Part shown: piece after piece, positions 50,792 to 62,186 of the stretch
How positions within the stretch are numbered: position 1 is the first letter of the stretch
Layout: the number at the start of each line of letters is the position of its first letter
Assembly (NCBI GenBank): GCA_022775985.1
Contig: JALFIM010000039.1
Location: forward strand, 1-64,000
Reading direction: 5' to 3'
DNA: 64,000 nucleotides
Source of the DNA: Prevotella sp.
Lineage (GTDB): Bacteria; Bacteroidota; Bacteroidia; Bacteroidales; Bacteroidaceae
Made by a program: the position numbers and the translations under genes
The notes under the pieces: model-generated
What the model was told of the DNA's origin: nothing
Seen by the model: the letters and a program-made list of their open reading frames with translations, nothing else
Databases searched by the model: none

Positions 50792-51961
50792 TTAATAATC
50801 GAATGTTCCGAACTCCGACTTTATGGTGAGGCTCCTCGGGCCCTCCTCTATGTGTCCCACCACCTGCGCGTCGATATTGAAACTCTTGCTGATGGCTATG
50901 ATATCGTCGGCCAGGGCGGGGTCTACATATATCTCCATGCGGTGCCCCATGTTGAACACCTTGTACATCTCCTTCCAGTCGGTCTTGCTCTCCTGCTGTA
51001 TAGTCTTGAACAATGGCGGCACGCTGAACATGTTGTCCTTCACCACACGGCAGTTGTCGCCCACGAAGTGCAGCACCTTGGTCTGCGCTCCGCCCGTGCA
51101 ATGCACCATGCCATGGATGTCGGCGTGGTGGGCATCGAGTATCTTCTTGATGACGGGAGCATACGTGCGTGTGGGCGAGAGCACCAGTTGCCCGGCATTG
51201 ACACTCACTCCCTCTATGCTGTCGTCGAGCCTGTGCGAGCCGCTGTACACTAGTTCGTTGGGCACTGCGTGGTCGTAGCTCTCGGGATACTTCTCAGCGA
51301 GGTACTTGGCAAAGACATCATGGCGTGCGCTTGTCAGTCCGTTGCTGCCCATACCGCCGTTGTAGCGGTCCTCGTAGGTGGCCTGCCCGAACGAAGCCAG
51401 ACCCACTATCACGTCACCGGGCCGTATGTTGGCGTTGTCTATGACATCCGAACGCTTCATGCGGCACGTCACCGTAGAGTCTACGATGATGGTGCGCACG
51501 AGGTCGCCCACGTCTGCCGTCTCGCCGCCAGTGGCATATATGCCGATGCCCATCTCGCGCATCTGCTTGAGCAGCTCGTCAGTACCGTTGATGATGGCCG
51601 ATATGACCTCACCCGGCACGAGCATCTTGTTGCGCCCGATGGTGCTCGACACGAGTATGTTGTCTACGGCACCCACGCACAGCAAGTCGTCGGTGTTCAT
51701 GATGAGCGCGTCCTGTGCTATGCCCTTCCACACGCTGAGGTCGCCCGTCTCCTTCCAATACATGTATGCGAGCGACGACTTAGTGCCGGCTCCGTCGGCA
51801 TGCATGATGTTGCAGTATTCGGGGTCGCCGCCGAGGATGTCGGGGATAATCTTGCAGAAGGCCTGCGGGAATATGCCCTTGTCGATGTTCTTGATGGCGT
51901 TGTGAACGTCCTCTTTGGCTGCGCTTACGCCGCGCATCATATATCTGTTAGAATTGTCCAT
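50792..51961 (-). CDS. purM: AIR synthase-related / phosphoribosylformylglycinamidine cyclo-ligase
   Basis: HADGAGTKSSLAYMYWKETGD, GETADVGDLV PurM fold. Confidence 0.88.
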   Translation of the reverse strand: MDNSNRYMMRGVSAAKEDVHNAIKNIDKGIFPQAFCKIIPDILGGDPEYCNIMHADGAGTKSSLAYMYWKETGDLSVWKGIAQDALIMNTDDLLCVGAVDNILVSSTIGRNKMLVPGEVISAIINGTDELLKQMREMGIGIYATGGETADVGDLVRTIIVDSTVTCRMKRSDVIDNANIRPGDVIVGLASFGQATYEDRYNGGMGSNGLTSARHDVFAKYLAEKYPESYDHAVPNELVYSGSHRLDDSIEGVSVNAGQLVLSPTRTYAPVIKKILDAHHADIHGMVHCTGGAQTKVLHFVGDNCRVVKDNMFSVPPLFKTIQQESKTDWKEMYKVFNMGHRMEIYVDPALADDIIAISKSFNIDAQVVGHIEEGPRSLTIKSEFGTFDY

Positions 51962-52036
51962 GATGTATTATGTCACTTGTATGTATTACTTGTTTACTTT
52001 CTTATAGTCTGTACCATGCGGCCATGCACCGCACCG

Positions 52037-52792
52037 TCAGAGCGTCTCCTTGCCATGCCAGAACTCCCAGCTGGCGAACGCCTGCAGCAGGAGCATCTCG
52101 AGTCCGTTCTTGGTGTTGGCTCCGTACTGTGCACCGCGCTTCATGAAGAGAGTCTGGTCGGGGTTGTATATGAGGTCGTAGAGTATGTTGCGCGAGTCCA
52201 TGGCCTCGTAGGGCAGCTTAGGGCAGCAGTCCACCTTGGGGTACATGCCGCACGGAGTGCAGTTGACGATGACGTTGTACTCCCTCACCATGTCGGCCGT
52301 CACATCATCGTAGGTGAGCATGCCGGGGTGCTCGGTGCGGCTCACGAACATCGTCTCCAGACCGAGCGACCTCAGTCCGTAGTCCACGGCCTTGGACGCG
52401 CCGCCCGTGCCGAGAATCAGTGCCTTGCGGTGCGTGCTGGCCTCTATCATGGGCTCTATGCTCCGCGTGAATCCTATGACATCGCTGTTGAAGCCCTTGA
52501 GCACGGTGCTCTTGCCCTTGTGCGTGACACGGATGACGTTCACCGCCCCTATCTCCCGCGCCTCAGGGCTGAGGTAGTCGAGATAGCTTATGACCTTCTG
52601 CTTGTATGGTATTGTCACGTTGAGCCCAAGCAGCTCAGGGTTGGAGGCGAGTATCTCAGGGAGGCTCTCGATGCTCGGTATCTCGAAGTTGATGTACTGT
52701 GCGTCGATGCCCTCGTTGTGGAATTTCTCATTGAAATACCCTATTGAGAAGGAATGTCCGAGCGGATATCCTATCAAGCCGTATTTATCCAT
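52037..52792 (-). CDS. aroE: Shikimate dehydrogenase
   Basis: YGLIGYPLGHSFSIGYFN, GLNVTIPYKQKV, LGTGGASKAV. Confidence 0.95.
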   Translation of the reverse strand: MDKYGLIGYPLGHSFSIGYFNEKFHNEGIDAQYINFEIPSIESLPEILASNPELLGLNVTIPYKQKVISYLDYLSPEAREIGAVNVIRVTHKGKSTVLKGFNSDVIGFTRSIEPMIEASTHRKALILGTGGASKAVDYGLRSLGLETMFVSRTEHPGMLTYDDVTADMVREYNVIVNCTPCGMYPKVDCCPKLPYEAMDSRNILYDLIYNPDQTLFMKRGAQYGANTKNGLEMLLLQAFASWEFWHGKETL

Positions 52793-52839
52793 GTCGTATA
52801 AGTTTTTATTCGTGTCTCATTGGTGCGGCGGCCATGGCA

Positions 52840-53619
52840 TCACTTCGTGGCCACATACATGGTGCATATACCGAACGTGAGCCGCCTGAACGAAGCCTCG
52901 GCGAAGCCCGCCTTCCTCAGTATGCCCACCATCTGCTCGCCTTGCGGAAACGCCTCTATCGTGGCGGTGAGGTAAGAGTATGCGGTGCTGTCCTTGGATA
53001 TCATGCGGCCATAGGCCGGCAGCACCGTGTGTGAATATATCCTGAAGAGCTGGCGCATGGGAAACGCCACAGGCGTGGTCAGCTCCAGGATGACCAGCAT
53101 GCCACCCTTGCGCAGCACACGGCACATCTCGCGGAGTCCTCCGTCGAGGTCGGCGAAATTGCGTATTCCGAACGCCGATATCACGGCATCAAACGACCCG
53201 TCGGCGAAAGACATGCCGAGGCAGTCCTCCTTTCTGAACGTGATGACGTGCTGCAGCCCTGCGGCCTCCACCTTGCGGCGGCCTATCTCCATCATCTTCT
53301 CGCTGATATCCACGCCCACTATGCTGTCGGCATGGAGCTTCTGCGCGGCCTTTATGGCGAAGTCGCCCGTGCCGGTAGCCACATCAAGCACGGTGTGCGG
53401 ACACGCCTTGGCTATCTGCCTTATGGCGCAGCGGCGCCATATCTTATCGATATTCCACGACAGGCGGTGGTTAAGTGAGTCGTACGTACTGGCTATATGG
53501 TCGAACATGTGCTCCACCTGCTCGCCCTTGTCGGCATCCTGCCTGTATGGCTTTATCTCTTCTTGTCCGTAACCCATGGGTGTGGTCTCCGTAGTTTTAT
53601 GTACTGTGGTGTATGTCAA
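52840..53619 (-). CDS. ubiE/menG: Demethylmenaquinone methyltransferase
   Basis: [61 protein letters not shown]. Confidence 0.94.
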   Translation of the reverse strand: MTYTTVHKTTETTPMGYGQEEIKPYRQDADKGEQVEHMFDHIASTYDSLNHRLSWNIDKIWRRCAIRQIAKACPHTVLDVATGTGDFAIKAAQKLHADSIVGVDISEKMMEIGRRKVEAAGLQHVITFRKEDCLGMSFADGSFDAVISAFGIRNFADLDGGLREMCRVLRKGGMLVILELTTPVAFPMRQLFRIYSHTVLPAYGRMISKDSTAYSYLTATIEAFPQGEQMVGILRKAGFAEASFRRLTFGICTMYVATK

Positions 53620-53690
53620 GGCCGTGGCTCTCCGGCTGCAAGTGCCGTCGGAGAGCGGCGTGCCTTATGGTCATTGGCCGCGGCCGTGCG

Positions 53691-54638
53691 TCAGCGTGTG
53701 GCGAGGTAAGCCTTCACGTTACGCTCTATGCGTGCGGCTATGTCGCCGTCCTCGGCGGTCTTGTCAAACTTCTCGCCCGTGATGTGCTCGTAGAGCTCTA
53801 TATACCTGCTGCTCACGCTCTCGCAGTACTCGTCGGTCATCTCTGGAACGGTCTGCCCCGGCTCGTTCATGAAGTCGTGCTCTATGAGCCACTGGCGCAC
53901 GAACTCTTTGGAGAGCTGCTTCTGGGGCTCTCCCTTGGCGAGTTTCTCCTCATAGCCGTCGGCATAGAAATAGCGGCTGCTGTCGGGCGTGTGTATCTCG
54001 TCGATGAGGTACACCTTGCCATCGCGCTTGCCGAACTCATACTTCGTGTCCACGAGTATCAGTCCGTGGCGGGCGGCTATCTCCTGTCCGCGCTGGAACA
54101 GCTTGCGCGTGTAGTCCTCCACTACGGCGTAGTCCTCAGCACTGACTATGCCCTGACTGATTATCTCTTCCTTAGATATGTTCATGTCATGTCCCTCGTC
54201 TGCCTTTGTGGTAGGCGTGATGATGGGCTCGGGGAAACGCTCGTTCTCCCTCATGCCGTCGGGCAGACGCACTCCGCACAACTCGCGGCATCCGTCCTTG
54301 TATGCCCTCCATGCCGAGCCTGTGAGTATGGAGCGGATAATCATCTCAACCCTGAATCCCTCGCAGCTCAGGCCCACCGTCACCATGGGGTCGGGCGTGG
54401 CGAGCTTCCAGTTGGGACAGATGTCCTTGGTGTCGTCGAGAAACTTGGCTGCTATCTGGTTGAGGACCTGCCCCTTGAAGGGTATGCCCTTTGGCAGGAT
54501 GACGTCGAAAGCCGAGATTCTGTCGGTGGCCACCATGACGATCACATCGTCGTTGATGTTGTACACATCACGCACTTTGCCGTGATATACGCTTTTCTGT
54601 CCATCAAAATGGAAATCAGTGTTTGTCAGTGCTTTCAT
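53691..54638 (-). CDS. purC: Phosphoribosylaminoimidazolesuccinocarboxamide synthase
   Basis: [48 protein letters not shown]. Confidence 0.96.
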   Translation of the reverse strand: MKALTNTDFHFDGQKSVYHGKVRDVYNINDDVIVMVATDRISAFDVILPKGIPFKGQVLNQIAAKFLDDTKDICPNWKLATPDPMVTVGLSCEGFRVEMIIRSILTGSAWRAYKDGCRELCGVRLPDGMRENERFPEPIITPTTKADEGHDMNISKEEIISQGIVSAEDYAVVEDYTRKLFQRGQEIAARHGLILVDTKYEFGKRDGKVYLIDEIHTPDSSRYFYADGYEEKLAKGEPQKQLSKEFVRQWLIEHDFMNEPGQTVPEMTDEYCESVSSRYIELYEHITGEKFDKTAEDGDIAARIERNVKAYLATR

Positions 54639-54646
54639 AATGTTTG

Positions 54647-55678
54647 TTACTGTTTATGATTGTTTTGAACGTATAGTGTCTCGTCGTGGCCACCGTCCGT
54701 GGCCTGTGCCGCGCTGCGCGGCGGCAGCTGTTGCTGTACGCACTTGTGGTCGTACTCCTCGTAGGCGTGTACTATGCGCGTCACGAGCTTGTGCCTTACG
54801 ATGTCCTTCTGCGTGAGGTTGATGATGGCGAGGCCCTCTATCCCGCCGAGTATGGATATGGCCTCCTTCAGGCCGCTGCGCTGTCCGCGCGGCAGGTCTA
54901 TCTGCGTCATGTCGCCGTTGATTATCATCTTGGTGTTCATGCACATACGGGTGAGGAACATGCGTATCTGCGCCGGCGTAGTGTTCTGCGCCTCCTCGAG
55001 TATCACTACGGCATCGTTGAGCGTGCGTCCGCGCATGAAGGCGAGTGGTGCTATCTGTATCACGTTCTTCTCCATCATGTCCTGCAGCTTCACTGCGGGT
55101 ATCATGTCCTCAAGAGCATCGTAGAGCGGTTGCAGATAGGGGTCTATCTTGTCTTTCATGTCGCCGGGCAAGAACCCGAGCTTCTCCCCTGCCTCCACGG
55201 CGGGGCGGCTCAGTATGATGCGCCTCACCACCTTGTCCTTGAGTGCTTTCACGGCAAGGGCTATGCTGAGGTAGGTCTTGCCCGTGCCGGCAGGGCCCAC
55301 GGCAAACACCATGTCGTTGGCCTCATACGCGTCTATGAGCTGCTGCTGGTGCTCGCTGCGGCTCTTTATGGGCTTGCCCGATATGTTGTATATGAGCGCA
55401 CCCTTCACGGAGTCGGCCTTCGTCTGCTTGCCTTTCACGATGTCGAGTATGTCCTCATCGTCTATGGCGTTGTACTTGAGCACATGCCTGCGTATGTTCT
55501 CCACGTTCTCCTCGAACGCCGCCATCTCTTCCTCATCGCCAAGCACCCTGATGACATTGTCGCGTGCCACGATGCGGAGTTTCGGAAAGAGCGACTTTAT
55601 CATTTGGAAGTGCATGTTGTTCACCCCGTAAAACGTGACGGGGTCTATGTCTTCTAATATGATATGCTTCTCTATCAC
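54647..55678 (-). CDS. phoH: PhoH family ATPase
   Basis: [45 protein letters not shown]. Confidence 0.94.
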   Translation of the reverse strand: MIEKHIILEDIDPVTFYGVNNMHFQMIKSLFPKLRIVARDNVIRVLGDEEEMAAFEENVENIRRHVLKYNAIDDEDILDIVKGKQTKADSVKGALIYNISGKPIKSRSEHQQQLIDAYEANDMVFAVGPAGTGKTYLSIALAVKALKDKVVRRIILSRPAVEAGEKLGFLPGDMKDKIDPYLQPLYDALEDMIPAVKLQDMMEKNVIQIAPLAFMRGRTLNDAVVILEEAQNTTPAQIRMFLTRMCMNTKMIINGDMTQIDLPRGQRSGLKEAISILGGIEGLAIINLTQKDIVRHKLVTRIVHAYEEYDHKCVQQQLPPRSAAQATDGGHDETLYVQNNHKQ

Positions 55679-55870
55679 CTTAATATAATAGTTGTTTTCT
55701 TGTTCTTACTCAGTACGCGGCGGCACATCCTGCCGCCTCTGTACGCACAGCGGGCATGCCACCGATTTATTTATGCAAAGGTACGCCAAAAAAATGAGAA
55801 AAGCACAATTTTACGGCAAAATGATAATGCGTCACACAAAATAGCGGCTCACCGCCAAGCGTCCCTTTAC

Positions 55871-55962
55871 TGCAACGCCTTGCGAAATGGCCCATTTCAC
55901 AGCGCAAAACGGCCCATTTTGCAACGCGAAATGGGCCGTTTTGCAACACACTCATAATCAAT
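55871..55962 (-). repeat. GGGCC-core intergenic repeat element, copy E
   Basis: TTGCGAAATGGCCCATTTCACAG / CGCAAAACGGCCCATTTTGCAA / CGCGAAATGGGCCGTTTTGCAACAC; 14-bp inverted repeat 55906-55942. Confidence 0.88.
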
Positions 55963-56290
55963 ATACTACGCCAAGCAAATCCATAGCATCAGACATGCGG
56001 CGCGACACACCGCCAACAGGCCATCCATACAGCACCCCACTCACCCGATGTGCTCACGACAACACACGTGTCTCACCACTAATTGCCGCCGCACGGCAAA
56101 ATTATCACATCCGTGCGGCAGTTATCTCAGACTATTTTTGTACTTTTGCGCGAAGAAAGCGGCGGGCCACACTGGCACGAGCCACCCTCCCCTGCGGCCG
56201 TCCAAGGCCCTCACGGCAACACATAGCCCACGCCGCACAAAGCCGCCGAAACACGTCCACGTGCCACAGCGGCGCAAACACAGCATACAA

Positions 56291-57133
56291 ATGAGAATCA
56301 GCAAGAAAAGATATATACAGACATTCGGAATGACGGTGATAGCTCTCGCCATCATAAGGGCCGTGTGCCCATCAGTGGATGATGGCGGCACCACGACCTC
56401 CACAAGCGGTGCCACAGCCACCGACACTACGGCCGTAGTAGCCGACACCGCCAGTGCCGATACGCCACGCCACGACGACCCTGCCGACATGCCTGAGCTG
56501 CCGGCACGATACAGCGGCAAGCTCTCCACCACGCGTTTCTTCAACCCCGACGGCACGCCGGCCAAGCACCGCATATACAGCGTGCCACACTTCGGCAACA
56601 CGTTTCCCGACCAGAACGACGTGCAGCTCGCGGCCGCACAGAAATACGGTGTGAAACCCGTAGCCAACCGCGCCGACGCGGAGCATCGCATGAAAGAACT
56701 CGTCTACGTGGGCAGCAACATGTACTTCCATGTAGACAAGCTGCGCAACAGCATCCCCTACCTCGTGCCGCGTGCCTCGGTGCTGCTTCAGGACATAGGG
56801 CGCAGCTTCTTCGACAGCCTGCAGGTGAAAGGCATACCACTGCACAAAATCATAGTGACGAGCGTGCTGCGCAGTAAGGAGGACGTGAGCAAGCTGCGCG
56901 GACACAACGGCAACGCCACCCAGAACAGTTGCCACCTCTACGGCACCACATTCGACGTATGCTACAACCGCTACAAGACCGTGTACGACCCCGACGGACC
57001 GGCACGCCGCAGCGTGCGCAACGACACGCTGAAATGGGTTCTCAGCGAGGTGCTCAACGACATGCGCACCAACGGCCGCTGCCTGATAAAGTACGAGGTA
57101 CATCAAGGGTGCTTCCACATCACCGTAAACTGA
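56291..57133 (+). CDS. DUF5715 family protein
   Basis: Signal anchor then VTSVLRSKEDVSKLRGHNGNATQNSCHLYGTTFDVCYNRY. Confidence 0.8.
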   Translation: MRISKKRYIQTFGMTVIALAIIRAVCPSVDDGGTTTSTSGATATDTTAVVADTASADTPRHDDPADMPELPARYSGKLSTTRFFNPDGTPAKHRIYSVPHFGNTFPDQNDVQLAAAQKYGVKPVANRADAEHRMKELVYVGSNMYFHVDKLRNSIPYLVPRASVLLQDIGRSFFDSLQVKGIPLHKIIVTSVLRSKEDVSKLRGHNGNATQNSCHLYGTTFDVCYNRYKTVYDPDGPARRSVRNDTLKWVLSEVLNDMRTNGRCLIKYEVHQGCFHITVN

Positions 57134-57244
57134 GGCACGTACCTGTACATCAGCAGCACGCACGCCCTCTTACATATCAGGCGGCTGCACTATTCACTGC
57201 CGCCAGAAATTGTAAAATACATATTATAACTATTGCGACAATAC

Positions 57245-57289
57245 AAAAAAGGCATTGCCTCCGCCCACAGGGCGAAGTCAATGCCTTTT
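57245..57289. terminator. Bidirectional terminator between convergent genes
   Basis: AAAAAAGGCATTG...CAATGCCTTTT. Confidence 0.85.
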
Positions 57290-57319
57290 CATGTTTACCA
57301 TCTGTTTGCTTATACTGTA

Positions 57320-59875
57320 TCAGCCAAGCCACTTCACATAGCAGAAGTCCTGACGGTGCGGCAGGTTCTCGTTCTTCGGGAACATGCGCACGCAGCTCCT
57401 GAACGAGCCGGCCACATCGGGCTCGAAGGTTGCCTCGAAAGTGTAGAGATTGCCCTCACGGCCCACCACCTTGAACGGACGGATGTTGAATATGCGGTCA
57501 TTGCCATTCTCGTCCTTGGTGACGGAGACGAGCTCCAAGCCTACGGCATCGTTCAAGCCCTGCTCGTCGATGACGTAGCGCATGGTGTAATTCTTGCCTG
57601 TCTCTGCACCGTAAAGCACGGAGTCGTCCTTAGACACCACGCTTATGGCATCCCAACGCTCTGCCACGGTCTCCTTCCACTGCGCGAGTTCCTTGGCCAG
57701 ACGGTTGTCGTCGGCAGCGAGTTTGTGGAAGCGTGCGGCCTCCTTGGTGTAGAACTTGTCGTAGTAGTCGTCGAGCTGACGCTTCATAGTGTAGTGAGGA
57801 GCGATGGTGGCGATAGAGTTCTTTATGGTCTTTATCCAACCCTCGCTGTAACCCTTCTCGTTGCGGTCATAGTAGAGAGGGATAATCTCGTTCTCGAGCA
57901 GACTGTATATGGTGGCAGCATCGAGCTGATCCTGATACCCCTGGTTCTGATAGGTACGCTTCTCAGGAAGTGCCCATCCAGCACCCTTGCGGTAGCCCTC
58001 TACCCACCAGCCATCGAGTACGGAGAGGTTCACCACACCATTCATCTCGGCCTTCTCGCCAGATGTGCCCGATGCCTCCAGAGGACGGGTCGGGGTGTTC
58101 ATCCAGATGTCTACTCCAGACACAAGACGGCGTGCGAGCTGCATGTCGTAGTCCTCCAGGAAGATAATCTTGCCGAGGAACTCAGGACGCTGGCTTATCT
58201 CAAATATCTTCTTGATAAGGCCCTGGCCTGCGCCATCGGCAGGGTGTGCCTTGCCCGAGAAGAGGAACTGTACGGGATGCTCCGGGTCGTTGACAATCTT
58301 AGACAGACGGTCGAGGTCGGTAAAGAGAAGGTGCGCACGCTTGTATGTAGCGAATCGGCGGCAGAAGCCTATGATGAGTGCGTTGGGGTTGATACGCTCA
58401 AGCAGCGACACCACACGCGACGGGTCGCCCTGATTCTTGAGCCATGTCTGGCTGAACTTCTCGCGTATGTAGTTGGTGAGTTTCTTCTTAAGAGCCATAC
58501 GGGTCTCCCATATCTCGTCATCGGGCACATTGTATATAGCATGCCAGATGCTCTCGTTGCTCTGGTCGCCCATGAAGTTCTCGTCGAAGTACTTGGCATA
58601 GAGCTTGCGCCACTCGGTAGCAGTCCATGTGGGGAAGTGTACGCCGTTGGTGACGTAGCCTACGTGATTCTCCTCTGGATAGTAGCCTTTCCAGATGGGG
58701 GCGAACATCTGCTGGCTCACCCATCCGTGCAGCTTGCTCACGCCATTGACCTCCTGACAGGTGTTGCATGCGAACGTAGACATGCAGAAACGCTCCGAGT
58801 GGTCATCGGGATTCTGACGCCCCATGCCGATAAACTCATCCCATGAGATGCCGAGCATCTGAGGATAGCCGCCCATGTACTTTCCGAAGAGAGCCTCATC
58901 GAAGTAGTCGTGACCTGCGGGCACGGGAGTGTGTACGGTGTAGAGGGAAGAGGCACGCACGAGTTCCAGTGCCTGATTGAATGTGAGGCCCTGCTTAACA
59001 TAGTCGCACAGACGCTCCAGGTTGCACAGGGCAGCATGACCCTCGTTGCAGTGGTACACGTCTTTCTTTATGCCGAGTTTCTTGAGCATGAGCATACCGC
59101 CTATACCGAGCAGTATCTCCTGCTTCAGGCGGTTCTCCCAGTCGCCACCATACAGAGAGTGCGTGATGGGCTTGTCGAACTCAGAGTTCATGTCGTTGTC
59201 GGTATCGAGCAGATACAGCTTCACACGGCCAACGTTCACCTGCCATACGTAGGCATGCACCTGATAGTTCATGTAAGGCACATCCACCACCAAGGGGTTG
59301 CCGTTCTCATCGTGTACGCGCTCTATGGGCAGCGAGTTGAAGTTCTGTGCATCGTAGTTGGCTATCTGCTGGCCGTCCATGCTGAGCGACTGCTTGAAGT
59401 AGCCGTAGCGGTAGAGGAAGCCGATGGCGCACATATCCACGTTGCTGTCGGACGCTTCCTTCACATAGTCGCCAGCGAGCATGCCCAGACCGCCAGAGTA
59501 AATTTTCAGCACCTGATTGATACCGTACTCCATACAGAAGTAAGCTACGGACGGACGCTTCTTATTGGGCTTTACGTCCATGTATGCGCGGAACTGCTTG
59601 TACACGTCCTTCACACGCTTCATGATGGACTTGTCCTTCACGATGGCCTCCTTACGCTCGTAGCTCAGACGCTCCAGCAGCAGCACGGGGTTGCAGCCCA
59701 CCTCGTCGTAGAGTTTGGAGTCGAGGCTCTCCCACATGTCGCGGGCTTCGTAATTCCATGCCCACCACATGTTGTGGGCAATCTCATCAAGACACTTCAA
59801 CTGCTCAGGGAGTGTAGACTTGATGCTTACTTCCTTCCACTGAGGAGCGTTTGAATAATCTGCTTTAATTTTCAT
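57320..59875 (-). CDS. glgP: Alpha-glucan (glycogen) phosphorylase family
   Basis: [67 protein letters not shown]. Confidence 0.95.
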   Translation of the reverse strand: MKIKADYSNAPQWKEVSIKSTLPEQLKCLDEIAHNMWWAWNYEARDMWESLDSKLYDEVGCNPVLLLERLSYERKEAIVKDKSIMKRVKDVYKQFRAYMDVKPNKKRPSVAYFCMEYGINQVLKIYSGGLGMLAGDYVKEASDSNVDMCAIGFLYRYGYFKQSLSMDGQQIANYDAQNFNSLPIERVHDENGNPLVVDVPYMNYQVHAYVWQVNVGRVKLYLLDTDNDMNSEFDKPITHSLYGGDWENRLKQEILLGIGGMLMLKKLGIKKDVYHCNEGHAALCNLERLCDYVKQGLTFNQALELVRASSLYTVHTPVPAGHDYFDEALFGKYMGGYPQMLGISWDEFIGMGRQNPDDHSERFCMSTFACNTCQEVNGVSKLHGWVSQQMFAPIWKGYYPEENHVGYVTNGVHFPTWTATEWRKLYAKYFDENFMGDQSNESIWHAIYNVPDDEIWETRMALKKKLTNYIREKFSQTWLKNQGDPSRVVSLLERINPNALIIGFCRRFATYKRAHLLFTDLDRLSKIVNDPEHPVQFLFSGKAHPADGAGQGLIKKIFEISQRPEFLGKIIFLEDYDMQLARRLVSGVDIWMNTPTRPLEASGTSGEKAEMNGVVNLSVLDGWWVEGYRKGAGWALPEKRTYQNQGYQDQLDAATIYSLLENEIIPLYYDRNEKGYSEGWIKTIKNSIATIAPHYTMKRQLDDYYDKFYTKEAARFHKLAADDNRLAKELAQWKETVAERWDAISVVSKDDSVLYGAETGKNYTMRYVIDEQGLNDAVGLELVSVTKDENGNDRIFNIRPFKVVGREGNLYTFEATFEPDVAGSFRSCVRMFPKNENLPHRQDFCYVKWLG

Positions 59876-59887
59876 TACTATGTATTT

Positions 59888-61546
59888 TTATTTGTCTGTT
59901 CGTTTTGCGGCCTTACGCAATGCCATATCGTAAGCCTCATGATAATACTTTATGAAGTGTGACCACAGGGCTTTCTCCGACAGGGCGAGGGCCTTGCGGC
60001 GTACCTTGGTCACGTCTTTCGGGCTGAGTGCCGAGTACTCCACTATGGTGTCGCATATCTCGGTGGTCAATGCGTCATAGTTGGTGTCGGTACGGTGTAC
60101 CACCTTCACGCCGTCGGCTATCTCGCCATAACGCCCTATGACACTGTTGGCCCACAGGCCGAACCCGGCCAAATCGGTGGTAATGCACGGCACATGGAAC
60201 GCCACGGCCTCAAGAGGAGTATAGCCCCAGGGCTCATAATAAGAAGGATACACGCACAAATCGTTGCCGAGAATGGCATCATAGTACGGCATGTTGAAGA
60301 TACCATCGTCGCCCGTAAGGTAGCACGGAACGAATATCAGCGTGACACGGTGGTCGGTGTTGTCAATGCCGAGGCGCGATGCCATGCCGAGCACCTTATC
60401 CTCCCACTCATTATTGAGCTCATGCGTGATGACGGGATTGGGCAGCGGAGTATCGTACACGCGGCTGCTGTCGGCCAGACGGGCCTTGACATCCTCACGA
60501 GGTGCCTTGACCCATGCCGGCACCTCTATCAGTGCTATGACACGCTTGCCGAGGCTGTCTGCTCCACGGAGCTTGGATATGCTGTCAATGAACGCGTCTA
60601 TGCCCTTGTTGCGGAACTCATAGCGGCCACTCGTAGACACTATCATCGTGGACTTGTCATCGAAGGTGTCGCCAGTAAGCACGTTTGCGAGACGGAGGAT
60701 GAACTTGCGCACCTCCTGACGGCGGCTCTTGAACGCTGCTGCCGAAGGCACGAAGGAGTTGTCGAAACCGTTAGGCAGCACCACGTCTACTGGTTTGTCG
60801 AGAAGTTGCGCACACTCCTTAGCCGTGATGTCGCTTACCGTAGTGAAGCAGTCTACGTTGTGCGCTGTCTGCTTTTCTATCGAGTGCTTGCTCTGCATGT
60901 TGAGTTCGCCGGCCATCTGGTCGCCATTGTAGCCCTCAAAATATTCATACAGGGCCTTGTTGTTGCCGGCTATGCTGCGGCCTATGCTCGTGGCATGCGT
61001 CGTAAACACCGTGGCGACAGCCGGAAGGTACTTCTTAATGTATAGCAGTCCGAGTCCTGTCATCCACTCATTGCCATGATATATCACGCGGTCGTGGGCA
61101 GAGAGGTAGTGCTTGTAGTAGCTCTCCACCACGCGTGCGGCTGCATACGAGAACATGGAAGCCTCATCGTAGTCGCCATAGGCATGAAGGCTGTCTACGC
61201 CGAAGTCCTCCCACATGCGGCCATAGATACTGTCTTTGTCTGAGTAGAAAGGAGTGAAGTCTACGAGTATGGCGACAGGATTGCCAGGAACAGTCCAGCG
61301 TCCTGTTCTGACCTTCAGCCCCTGATGGGCAGCCTCGACTTTCCAATCGGAAAACAACGAGCCGTCCTCCATAAAATATGGGCACTCCGTCTTTGACCAA
61401 CAGTCTGGGCCAATGAATATTATTCGGTCTGGCATTTCGTTCTGCAAGGTTTGCGCACGTGAGGACAAAACTGTATAAATACCTCCTACTTTATTACAAA
61501 CCTCCCAACTTGACTCGAATATGTAATCTGGTTTTAAGAGTTTCAT
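59888..61546 (-). CDS. Glycogen synthase (eukaryote-like GYS/GT3 type)
   Basis: FESSWEVCNKVGGIYTVLSSRA, FTTHATSIGRSIAGNN, PSYYEPWGYTPLEAVAFHVPCITTDLAGFG. Confidence 0.93.
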   Translation of the reverse strand: MKLLKPDYIFESSWEVCNKVGGIYTVLSSRAQTLQNEMPDRIIFIGPDCWSKTECPYFMEDGSLFSDWKVEAAHQGLKVRTGRWTVPGNPVAILVDFTPFYSDKDSIYGRMWEDFGVDSLHAYGDYDEASMFSYAAARVVESYYKHYLSAHDRVIYHGNEWMTGLGLLYIKKYLPAVATVFTTHATSIGRSIAGNNKALYEYFEGYNGDQMAGELNMQSKHSIEKQTAHNVDCFTTVSDITAKECAQLLDKPVDVVLPNGFDNSFVPSAAAFKSRRQEVRKFILRLANVLTGDTFDDKSTMIVSTSGRYEFRNKGIDAFIDSISKLRGADSLGKRVIALIEVPAWVKAPREDVKARLADSSRVYDTPLPNPVITHELNNEWEDKVLGMASRLGIDNTDHRVTLIFVPCYLTGDDGIFNMPYYDAILGNDLCVYPSYYEPWGYTPLEAVAFHVPCITTDLAGFGLWANSVIGRYGEIADGVKVVHRTDTNYDALTTEICDTIVEYSALSPKDVTKVRRKALALSEKALWSHFIKYYHEAYDMALRKAAKRTDK

Positions 61547-61874
61547 ATATAATTATATAAATAGCCTCGCAAATGTACGATTAAAAATGCGAATAAAAAA
61601 CTTTATAACAAACAAAATCGAAAATTCCGATGCTTTCTTGATTTAATTCTGTGTCAGTGCGTGATTTAAATCCGTATCACAGCTAAAAACCATCACGAGA
61701 AGCCGTACCAGCCTAATAATCAGCAAAAGACATGGCATTTCTTCAGGAACGTGCAAAACAACCGTCAGCCATGTTTGCCACATAGCATGATTTATCTGAA
61801 GAAAAGACGAAATTGAACGCACCCGACACCGTAAGCAGATTGTTCAGGACTGAAATTCATACCAGAACATATCA

Positions 61875-61980
61875 GTTTGCGAAATGGGCCGAATTGCACT
61901 GCGAAATGGGCCGTTTCGCAGCCTAAAACGGGCCGTTTTACGCTGCATTTCGGGCCATCTTGCAACACATTGTGAATCAG
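61875..61980 (-). repeat. GGGCC-core intergenic repeat element, copy F
   Basis: TTTGCGAAATGGGCCGAATTGCAC / TGCGAAATGGGCCGTTTCGCAG / CCTAAAACGGGCCGTTTTACGC / TGCATTTCGGGCCATCTTGCAACACATTGTGAATCAGA. Confidence 0.88.
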
Positions 61981-62154
61981 ACCGATACGGAACAGCATGT
62001 ATTTGCATCAATGACAATGCTATTACAGATTTCTGATTGGCTAAACGTAGTCTCTCTAATTATTGAAATAATATGTGAGAAAAGACTCTAATATAAATCC
62101 ATCCTGTGTACTTCCTTGTCAATACTGCCTTTATCAATGATTTTACCTCAAGCC

Positions 62155-62186
62155 TTGTTTACTCTCAACTTTTTTATGTAAGTTTG
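62155..62186 (+). promoter_or_regulatory. Bacteroidota-type promoter adjoining leader element
   Basis: TTG (62155-62157), 21-bp spacer, TAAGTTTG (62179-62186). Confidence 0.65.

Noticed and set aside
51269-52747. 492-aa plus-strand ORF
   Set aside because: Antisense to purM and aroE, no recognisable domain, shadow of codon bias
57233-58846. 537-aa plus-strand ORF
   Set aside because: Antisense to glycogen phosphorylase
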